DNA of 64,000 bases, taken from positions 1,101,110 through 1,165,109 of the forward strand of contig VXBM01000008.1 in NCBI GenBank assembly GCA_013400155.1. The letters are read 5' to 3'. The stretch is from Helopsaltes ochotensis. Its lineage: Eukaryota > Chordata > Aves > Passeriformes > Locustellidae. The notes beneath the pieces are model-generated. The model had not been told where the DNA came from and did not search any database. It was given only the letters and a program-made list of their open reading frames with translations. Shown here one piece after another: positions 54,113 to 64,000 of this stretch; position 1 is the stretch's first letter; each line of letters starts with the position of its first letter. Position numbers and translations under genes: made by a program.

Positions 54113-56216
54113 AAAAATTCAAACCAACCCATCTAAATGAAAAGTAGAATGTATGAAAAAGGTGCTTGCACAGGAGCTAACAAAGAGGTTTGTTCAGAAC
54201 TGGGAAAAAGCTGTACCTAATATTTTTAAAATAAAAACTACCTTTTCCTTTCTTTATTATTTTAAGTATAGTGTTGAATGAATTAAAACTGCCATAGCAA
54301 GTCACAAAACTGAAATGAAAACCTCCTTCATTTTAATGTAATAATTCAATAATTTCTTGGCTCCTGCCCTTTACCTTCTCAATTGTAAAATAGTCTTTAA
54401 TAAATGAAATCAAATTCAAATTTCTATAGCAGAACTAGCAGAATCAGGTAGGACGTGTTAAAAAGAAATGGGGAAGCAGCAAACAAGAGTACAAGAGCAA
54501 AAAGCAGTAAACAAAGCTTTAAAAAATATGAACCTTTTTCAAGGCTGAGTAAGTTGTTTTCCAGTTGTTTTCACTGGCATTGCTTTACCCCTTGGCCATC
54601 ACAGACAAGGGCTGATGCCCTTTCCACTGAAATCCAGGAAGATTTACTCTTTGTCTGCATGAAAAGCAGCACTGTGCTCACCAATGCACCAACACAATCA
54701 GTAATACAAAGCAAACAGCAGTAAACTGAAGTCAAGGTAGTTTTGATTGAAGGAGTAGATCAATCATTTCAGTACACAAAGAATCTGAAAAGATGAAAAA
54801 TGTCAAGTACTATATTAAAAGTATTGTTATTTACAGTTTACTGAAGCTCCTTGATTACTCAATATCACAAAATCACTGTGTTCATCACGGTAACTTCCTA
54901 CTAGACAAAGCATGCTCAAAATATGCATGGTCTGGAATTTATCTGACAGCTGGTTTTGTAAGGGCTTAACTGCTAACATGACTTTTTTTGTGTTAAAAGA
55001 AAAAAAATCTAACAAAGATGCTAAAGTATCAAAACAGACATTATGAAACCAAGAGCCCTGCAGGGCACCTTTTGTTAACAGTCTTTTGTTGTGATTTCAT
55101 TGAAAATTTAATCTACTCTTTGTTTTAGGTCTTGTTTTTTCCACAGTCACAAATTGCAGTCAGACAACATGCAATTATCTGAAATAAAAATATAGCTACA
55201 ATATTCTCATTATGGTACCCAGCCTAAAAAAAGATATGAAGTTGAATACCTTGATTAAGATAGCTGTCAGCGGATGCATTCAATTTTACAGCCATACTGA
55301 TTTTTTCAAAATACAAAAGCAAGTAAGAAACAAAAGAAAGGCTCCTTACATCTAAATTGAGGTTTTATACATGGACTAAATAAGCTTTAATACATTCATA
55401 ACTGTTTTAAGCACATCCTAAAAAAATAGTTTTAATTAGGTTTTCTTTTTTATTGAAAGTGTTCACTTTGACAGTGGCCATAGGGTATAAGAATCTGAGT
55501 GGGGACAGAATGGGACAGAGGATGAAGTCTGGCAGCATTCAAATAATAACCTTTTGCTCCAACTTTAAGTCCAGACTTTGCAAAAAAAATCTCTAATTCT
55601 TCTCTTACGCCTAAACAACTGAATCTGGATACGCCAAGCTGTTTTTTTCTTTCTTTTAAACCTTCACAAGTTAGAATGTACAACCACATTCTAAGTCACA
55701 TGCAGACCTTTGAATCCCAAGACGTCATTTGACTGGAACCATTATTACTCTGTGGCTGTTAGCCTGTTTGCATCAGAAAACAGGTAGATATGGTAAAGAG
55801 TTTCACTAATTGCATTTGAAAAATTGTTGCCCAAAACACAGCAGAAGTCACCTCATGAAGAACTATCAGGAAATAAAGAGGAATAAAAATTTTTTAATTA
55901 CACAGGTAATGGATGAAAACAGCCATATCCTTCTGAAAACTGCAGATTAATAACCTCATCCACATTATCCCCAGGGAGACTGATTTCAGTTCCCACTGTT
56001 AAAAAATCCCATTAATGTTGGTGGAACAGTTTCAGTGTGTTAGTGCATCCAGCTGCACATGAAATCCACAGGCCTTAAAAACATAGTTTCCAAGCTGACC
56101 TTCAGTGGGCACAAATCAACTTCTTCAGATGTATCTGAAAGCCAAAATACATTTAACACGATCATGTATAAATACTCAGCATTTACAGAAAACACATGAA
56201 TAATAATTTTCTTCAT

Positions 56217-57384
56217 TAAGGGAAGATTGGTGCCTGACAGTTTCAGTGGTCTTCTATGATGGTGTTACAGCATTTGTAGATAAGGAAAGAGCAACTGGCA
56301 TAATCTACCTGGAATTGTGCAAAGCATTTAACATTGTACTAAATGACAGCCTTTTTCCAAACTGGAGAGATGTGGATTTGATGGATGGACCACTGGATGG
56401 ACAAGGAATTAGCTGGATGGCATTCAAAGAGTTGTGATCAGTCACTTGTGATGAGTTACGTTCCCAGGGGTTGGTACTGGGACGGGCGCTGTGTCACATC
56501 TGTGTCAGTGATATGGACAGCTGCATCAAGTGCACCTCAGCAAGGTTGCCAACACCAAACTCTGTGGTAGAATCGACATGCTGGAGGGAAGGGATGACAC
56601 TCAGGGGACCTCCACAGGACTGAGGAGTGGGAAAGTGCAAACATCATGAAGTTCCACTCGGCCAAGTGCAAGATCCTGCACCTGGGTCAGCATAATCCCA
56701 AGCACAAGTACAGGATTAGATTAATTTCTCCCCTTGGCAGAGGAGCCCTGGGGAGAGAGACTTGCAGGTGTTGATGGACAAGGAGCTTAACGTGATCTGG
56801 CAATGGGCACTTGCATCCCAGAAATCCAAATGTGCCCCGAGCTTCATCAAAAGCAGCATGGGCAGCAGGGCAAGGGAGGGGATTCTGCCCCTCTACTCAA
56901 CTCTCATTAGACCCCACTTGTAGTGCTGCATCCAACTCTGGGCCCCCCAAAAGAAGGACATGGACCTGTTGGGGAGAGTCCAAAGGAGGGACACAAAGGT
57001 GATGAGAGGGCTGGAGCACCTCTGTTGTGAAGACAGGCTGAGAGAGGTTGGTTTGTTCACAACAGGGAAGAGAAGGCTACAAGAGAGGTGGAGAGGGACT
57101 TTTCACAAGGGCATGCAGTGATAGGACAAGGAGGAATGGCTTTAAACTGAAAGAGGGCTGCTTTAGATTACATACAGGGAAGAAATTCTTTCCTGTAAGG
57201 GTGGTGAGGCACTGGAACATGTTGTCCAGAACAGTTGTGGATGCCCCATCCCTGGAAGTGTTCAAGGCCAGTCTGAATGGGGATTTGAGAAACCTTGTGT
57301 AGTGAAAAGCATTGGCAGAGGGGTTGGAAAGAGATGACCTTTAAATTCCCTTCCAACCTATGCCATTCTACGATTCTACAAGAA
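56217..57384 (+). mobile_element. CR1 LINE, 5'-truncated, with reverse transcriptase remnant
   Basis: The longest CR1 in the window, about 1.17 kb. The first 120 bp encode GVTAFVDKERATGI and YLELCKAFNIV, recognisable as the LCKAFD-type block of CR1 reverse transcriptase. A further block at 56538-56565 reads LSKVANTKLCG where an intact copy has an FADDTKL-type catalytic motif, so a catalytic aspartate codon is deleted and the other changed. Frameshifts and stops follow. The remainder is the usual 3' region ending cttccaacctatgccattct then acgattctac. The copy is dead and antisense to TMEM117. Confidence 0.95.
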
Positions 57385-57935
57385 AGATGGGTCAGAAGTT
57401 AAACTAAGTACATCAGCAAATTCTAAGGCACAAATTTAAATATGCCATTAGGGAGAAATACAATTTTAAAAAAATACTCCAGCATTCCAGGAAGGCAAAT
57501 AATTTCATTACTCTAATCATCACATTTATTTTAGAAAACTCTATTGATTTTTGGAATCCAGCCATGACAAAGTCGAACTCTGGCTGTAAGCATGATCAGC
57601 TGAAACACTCAATTTCTGATCTCCACTGAACTTTGCGGGTTTTCAGTGTGCACATCTTGAACACAACCACCGGCTGACGCTGCAACTTCTCTATGCACCA
57701 GTCTTTGGTGTGATGGATTCTTTACACTTTCCCAAAGAAATGAGTTTCAGTTAAACTGACCGTGTTTTGGGCTGTGATTTTGCCAGGCTTCTGCACACTG
57801 AAACAAGGATGCAAGACTGAATTTCTACACAGATAATCTGAAATGTTTCCTTCTGTTGTAAGAATAATAGTCCACAATGTGCATACTGATGCAATTAAAA
57901 TACTTAGAAATTCTGTCTTGGGGTGGCTATCTCAA

Positions 57936-57980
57936 TTATATTTTTTTATTTTTATATTATATTATTTATTTATTTTTTAG
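57936..57980. repeat. AT-rich low-complexity tract
   Basis: Consists almost only of T and A (tttttttatttttatattat, then attatttatttattttt). No other structure. Confidence 0.8.
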
Positions 57981-59299
57981 CACTTTTCTTCTGCCTATAT
58001 GATCACATAATGTGTATCATGTGACAGCTACACTCATCCTGATTTTGGAGTGGACCTCGAATGAGGTCTAGGCTAGCTGTAAACGCTAAAGGATAGAAAA
58101 AATATTCTAACAACAAACAGAGGAAAAAAGGTAAAGCACTCCAGCAGAAAGAGGCCAATGATATAACAACAACCACATCACTGATTCTGCTGTTCTGGAA
58201 AATTTTCCAGTGCCTAAGTGGAGGAAGAGGTGTCTTCTTTAGCAAGAATTTTGCAGAAAGAGGAAAGAATGTGCTAAAAAAGGACTTGCTCTAGCTGTGG
58301 TTGAACCAAGAACTACAATTGCCCATTCAGAGAAAAGAACTTCTTGGAATTTCCCAAAGAAAACTTTTATCTAGGAATTAGAGATTCTCAAGATTTGGCA
58401 TAGAATGTGATTTTGTGACAGTACTGTCATTTGGTAGTAGTGTTATTACTGAAATATTGGAGGCACTGCACTTTAAGAAGTTTTATTAAAGCTATACATT
58501 GGACGAAATATTTTTAGTAATTGTTCATGATATACCTCTTTCTCAGTAATAGAGATGAAATAAAATGTGCTTTTAGAAAGAAGTGAACATGGATTGCCAT
58601 ATCCATCCAATTACAAAGGCTATACTTAGGAATCTAGCAATTATATAGGAATAAAAACTGGCTTTTCTTCTAACAGGCAATCAACTACCGAATTGCAAAT
58701 ATCTACCAAATATAACTCAAAAAGCTTAAACAGGCTGAGGAACTGAAAAGATATGGTATAAAATGCATACGTACTACAGTGGTTCAGAGAATTTAAATCC
58801 AAATTAAAGGTTAAATTCATAGACTGGGTCTATGGGCCCAGTCCAAAATCCCATTGTAGCTAATGGATGATGCTTTTCTCTCTTCAGGATAAATATCTTT
58901 CAGCCAGATTGGTCTGTGAATATTTTTTTAAAAGCCCAGGACATTAAATGTTTCCACTCTGGAACTTCCCAGAAGAATGGTGTAAGTGCCAGAGTGTTGG
59001 GAGCTCCCTTCCTTCCCTCTGTTGCCCTGTCAAGTGTGTGATTGTGAGTGGATGTAGATGAGCACATGTGTTCTACATCATGTGAGAGGAAAGCTGCCAC
59101 TCCATACTCGCTCTCCTCTTCTGCCAACCCTTCTCTTATTAATGCATATACAAATAAGAGGCAACATATTTTTTGTTTTATTTGGAGGAGTCTCCATCAG
59201 AAAAAAATAGGATGAGACCACTTAATGTAACTTGAATGAGAAAAATAAAGAACTTCAAGCTAAAGTGATCTGACAATTTTGTTGCCTTGGTTTTGAGGT

Positions 59300-59300
<1 letters not shown>

Positions 59301-59363
<63 letters not shown>
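59301..59363. repeat. 63-base T homopolymer
   Basis: Uninterrupted run of 63 T bases between gaggtg and gaatctc. No retroposed body is recognisable on either side. Assembled length may be inexact. Confidence 0.9.
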
Positions 59364-59364
<1 letters not shown>

Positions 59365-62300
59365 AATCTCAGAGCTTCCTAAACTTAATTATATCTCCCT
59401 CAAATACTTTGCCCTAAGAAGAAAAGTGAGATGAAGAGTGATTTTTCTCACTATTCTTCCTGTCACGACTAGGGTGTGGAAAAATGCATGACACAGCCCT
59501 TCCAGATAGAGATTGGCATAGGCAAGGTAGAGATCTCTTCCTTGATAGTTGAGAGAGATGGGAGATGTCCACCTGCATGCCTTCCCACATGCATACCTTT
59601 TCTCTGCTCATATATAAATAATGTCATGCAAAGCATCAACCCCTCCTGCAGTGCATTAGTAGTCTATGCAGAACATGCTCCATGTGGCCACATGGGAGGC
59701 CTGTGGAGTGACTGCAGTCCCTAAGATGCTCCCAGAAAAGCCAGGGAAAGGTTGAGACGGACCACAATGTTAGATCAGCAAAAGCAATGTCAGAAGCCAC
59801 CCTCGTCACAGCTGACCTAGGGCCCCAGATCATCCTTACCCTTTCCCTCTTGCTTCTGCAAACACTGCAGCATTTTGGGCTATTGTTGTGCTGGAGGAAG
59901 GGAAAAGGGAAGAAGGGAAGGAGAAGGGCAGACATGTTCTGCTAGGGACTGAGTAGCACTTCCTCTCTGAAAGCAGTACCTGCTGAGGAGAGTAGACTGG
60001 GGTGGGAGACCCCTTGAATTGCTGACACAATAGTTTTCATGCATTGAGGAGTGGGGGCAACTGAGAACAAGGTCCAAAAATGTATCTGACTCATGTCGTT
60101 GCCAAGCTTCAACAATTCTGGTGAATTTTGACCACGTTTGCTTTTCCATACTAGAAGTGTAAAAGCACTTTGTTATCCAAAAATTTTCCTCAGGACATGA
60201 ACCAGAGGATTTGTACAGGAACAAGTTGAATAAAAATTTCCCTGCAAATATTTTTGATAATACAATATTTTCGTATTTATTCAATGTTTTCAGATGTTCA
60301 AATTAATAAATAAGGAAAACTAAAAATAGAAACATTAAACAACTCTCATTTACATGAAAGAAAAATTCAGCACTCTGTATTATGAATTATTTTTATTTAT
60401 ATTATTATTTTCAACATTTTTTCATGTTAAAAAATTGTCATTTCACAGCATAGCTTACCAATAATACCCAGAAATTTAAATAAATGCTATCAAAAATATT
60501 TTAGTCAGTTTCTTGAAAAATTATAATTATGCATCCAGATGACCAGAGTAAATGTAACAATTACTATTCATGAACGGTTTTATCCTGACAGAATATATTT
60601 AACAATGCCAGACCAGATTAGTAGTCAGATCCCTCAATATAAATCACCTGTAGAGTACCTTAGTGAGTATTTTGTGCTGAGGCAAAAAGGATATCATAAG
60701 AAACTTCTGTATTTTCTTGTTTATCCAAAGTGATATTATTCACTTGAATTATAAGATTTACTGTGAGCAATAATATTGGAAAATATTTGTATGTTCTTTT
60801 ATACTACTTATGCTATTTACCAGGAAATCTGCCTTACCTTTTAGAGGATTCCAGGTTTCTGTTCAGTAGTCAGTACCTTATCCCAAGATAAATTACTTAA
60901 ATATGAAAGAATTAATAGATCAACTTAAAAACCTCCAAACCATGGAGAGAATACTGTATTTGTCATATCTAAATGCACATACATTATAGATACAATTATT
61001 TCATTTTTTCATGCAGTTTTATTGGGAATGTATCCCAAAAACATTTACTCAAACTGAATGAAAGGTTTCTTTTGTTTCAGTTAGTACACAACGTAAATTG
61101 ACCAAACTATAATGTGTAGTTAGTTTTTCTCAATGCAGCCTACAGTGAGAAGAATGAATGCTTTTAGAAGCTGTCTTTTGAACATTCATATATATGAAAA
61201 GAATATAATTTTCCAGTTGAAACTTATCATTTTGATTGTGAAAACATAGAATATGGAATATATTTTATCAAACTAAACATTCAAATAGGTGCATAATAGA
61301 AAATCTCTTACAGAAACTGCTCTTTGTAGGAGATGTGGCTACCTATCTCATAAGAAAGCTTTCTCTACTTCCAGGGTAAAAAATATTGTCCAGTTAAGAA
61401 TACTAACCTAAGTTATGTTTGACGCAAGCCAATATAAACATATGCACATGAATTAGAACTCTGTAGCAATTCTGCACAATTATTTTGAATAAAAGCTTCT
61501 AAATCTATATTACTAGGTTGATTTGCTAAATTAAAATACTCTGATTCCTAACACACATTTCTTAACATGTGTAGTTGTATTTTTTATTAAAGAAAGCTAG
61601 CAGGATCTGATGGAAACACATACTGATAGAAGGACGTTTATTTTACAAAGTCAAACGGCAAACATAGAGAATCAAAAATTTACAATTATCCGTATTACTC
61701 TATTTCTTTTCCATGTTGGAATCTGTTTTGCATTGTTTCAGACAAGAATCCTGTATCAAAGGACAACTGTTTTTATTGCACCGATAAAGACTGATCATTG
61801 TGTACACATACTATGAATGTCTAGCCAGGGACACCACAGAAATGGATTCCAGCCTGGAACTTGCATATTCAAAGGTTCAGCTTGTATATATTGTTCTGTC
61901 ACCCTGTCTGCAATCAAGATTCAGCTGCACAATGCACTGTTATCTCTACAATCCCCCATTTGGTAATATAACTTTGAATATCCATTTTCTGTTACCTGGT
62001 TACACAGATCTCAGCAGCTCTTTTCCTCTATTCCTGTAAACTGGTTTCTTTTTGACGGTGCTCTGTTTTTCCCTATGGCTAAAAGTTCACATTCTTTATG
62101 CCTTGCTTATCATAAACCCTCCATACTCTGTTAGCAAAATTTTGAGGACAATTAATATTGGAGCAGTTTGTCAAAAGAGAGTATTCAGGTCTTGCCTCTT
62201 GAGCAAACTGCAGACAGCCTAGAGATGTCTTTTGATTTTATTCCAACTACTGTGCTCAGTTCTCCACAGAATATGGCAGCTCACTGCAGAAGACACTGTA

Positions 62301-63139
62301 AGGAGGAGACAGTGATTTCAGCCACAAAGTAGGCAGAGGTAAGGCCAGGCCTCGGTGGCAGAGAGCTGTATGTCAAAGGGGTGATGACTGTACAGCCTGA
62401 GCACGTACTGGGGCACTGGTGTGGGCTGCCTCTAACAACAGCACCTGCCTCGACTAATGGGGATGTGGAGGGGACAGCTTTAGAGTAGGTTGGACTTATT
62501 AAATGTTCGCAGGGAAACAAATAAAAATATTTGCAAAATAATCAGTCTTCTTAAATTCTACTTCTGCCCCTGCTTCATGTAATATCCAACATCAAAATAA
62601 GGACGGTTCTATATTGCCTTATTTATTTATCTTACCACTAGCTACTGCTGTTGACTTGTCATCAGTCTTGTCCAAGATCTTTTTTTGACTTTATTCAACA
62701 AACTTCTTTTCTTTTTGCTTCATTCAAATGCCAGTCCTCTTGTGTCATACATAATTTGTCTCTCCTAAATCAGCCACATTATCAACATAAAAAATCAGCC
62801 TGTTTCAAGTTATGCTTATAATTTTGCAGTACTGATGGTGATGACAGAGCACTGTAGAGAGACTCATCTGACTGCAGGTGGTGCAGATATTTAACTCCTT
62901 GTGTGTATCTTCCTTTTGTGACCAAAAAACCTGTCTGCACATCTTAGTAATTCCATCAGGGTTCAAAATTCTTCATTGCTACCTAGAAGTCCTCTTGACA
63001 ACACACTTTCTTAAACACGTGAGAAAGTGTATCTGCATTGTATCACTTAGCAGTATAACACCATTACACAAAGCTGCCTCAGAATGCTGGAATTAGTCAT
63101 GAGCAGAGCTGGAAATTACCAAAATTGAGACCTTTTTTA

Positions 63140-63157
63140 TGGAAAAAAAAAAAAAAA
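63140..63157 (+). repeat. Poly(A) run
   Basis: About 17 A bases after tttatgg, in AT-rich intronic sequence. No adjoining gene-derived sequence was recognised. Confidence 0.75.
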
Positions 63158-64000
63158 AGACAACCTCTGACTTCAAAAAAAGTTGAAGGCACTTCAAAGC
63201 ACTCCTTAGTGATGGACTACACAAAGGCAAATAGCAACTGATCATTCTTTAGCTAGATGAGCTGTTCGTAGAAGAATTCTACTCTGAAGAAATTCAGAAG
63301 TCAGTCAGAATCCTCAGGAGCAACACCCAAGCAATTGCAGACAATGTTTCCAGAGAATGATTTAAAGCAGGAAATTATAAGACAAATCAAAACCTTTGTG
63401 AATTAGTTGCATTGGAGAACTGAAGGCATTTCCAAATGAGAAACAAAGAGGCCACATAATGAACTATCCTAAATAAGTGGATGGTGCCTTCACCACCTTT
63501 ACAATCCATCCATCTTTGATACATCTACAGAAATTTTCTAATTTTGTGAAGTAAACCCAAAAGTACAAAAGACATTAGCAGAAAAACAAGTCTAGTTTGT
63601 ATCTAAGGTTTTCATTTCATCAACCATTTTAGACTGTGTATCACGTATCTATACTAGGAATAATTAAAATACCGTGCACAGTATTGCACTAGCTCTACTA
63701 AAGAAGTGTGCTACCAGAAAATGTCCTGAATAGATGGATTTTGACCTAACAGTATCTGTGTGGGACACACTGTTGAGGATGCTTCATTTAGGACATTTCA
63801 GAAATGAGGCTGTGTACATCACATTGCTTAAGCAACAATAAAGTAAATACAAATACCCCATGTTACCATGCACAACATTATCACTCCTTTATTAGCGGAG
63901 GAAAAAAAGAAATCTACTTTTACATTTTACTGATGTCTACCTTGCACTATATAAATAATGTCTACAGAATATAGACTATCATCCAGAGCTATTTTATTTC

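Larger units (their letters stand above)
33686..64000 (-). other. TMEM117: TMEM117 upstream intron (partial)
   Basis: Sequence 5' of the 160-bp exon on the coding (minus) strand. I looked for the preceding exon, whose product should resemble the segment before FWTVLF, and did not find it. The stretch is therefore inferred to be one intron running past the window end. It holds the telomere-motif tandem array, the perfect hairpin, the GC-rich block and most CR1 copies. The intervals 33.7-36.4, 37-39.5, 40.3-43.1, 45.1-52.3, 54.2-56.2 and 57.4-64 kb otherwise show only AT-rich unique-looking sequence and small simple repeats. Confidence 0.7.

Noticed and set aside
1..64000. tRNA genes, CRISPR arrays, endogenous retrovirus LTR pairs and prokaryote-type operons
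   Set aside because: I looked for their characteristic signals on both strands and found none that could be supported by eye.

Overview
The window is vertebrate nuclear DNA, most likely from a bird. It holds several fragments of CR1 LINEs, some ending in the ATTCTATG-type 3' tail typical of avian CR1. It also has two spliced exons of a conserved vertebrate gene with ordinary GT-AG junctions, sparse repeats and AT-rich intronic sequence. There is no prokaryotic or viral gene organisation and I found no complete gene.

The only protein-coding gene I can support is TMEM117, transcribed from the minus strand. Two consecutive internal exons are present: 33526-33685 (160 bp) and 7668-7797 (130 bp). 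Their reading frames fit together, with a shared phase-0 boundary, and both have good splice sites. They are separated by an intron of about 25.7 kb. Bases 33686-64000 belong to the upstream intron and bases 1-7667 to the downstream intron, so essentially the whole window is intronic.

Repeat layout by region. 1-8 kb: a CR1 3' end near 0.5 kb, a 298-bp element with 38-bp inverted termini at 1.6-1.9 kb, and a 199-base assembly gap at 4.6 kb inside a poly-purine tract. 8-34 kb: CR1 copies at 9.0-9.8, 23.5 and 31.5-31.9 kb, a compound ATT/ACT microsatellite at 11.1 kb and a purine-rich stretch at 23.8 kb. 34-46 kb: a possible mariner end and a strong G-quadruplex motif at 36.5 kb, a 3.5-copy tandem repeat carrying interstitial telomere motifs (39.57-40.23 kb), a perfect 22-bp-arm hairpin at 41.5 kb, a GC-rich block with a CR1-type tail at 43.2-44.0 kb, and a CR1 fragment at 44.9 kb. 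46-64 kb: mostly featureless AT-rich sequence, plus a CR1 cluster (52.4, 53.7 and 56.2-57.4 kb) and a 63-base T homopolymer at 59.3 kb.

Most CR1 copies lie antisense to TMEM117. I did not find a new biological system. The most unusual structures are the telomere-motif tandem array, the perfect hairpin and the terminal-inverted-repeat element.
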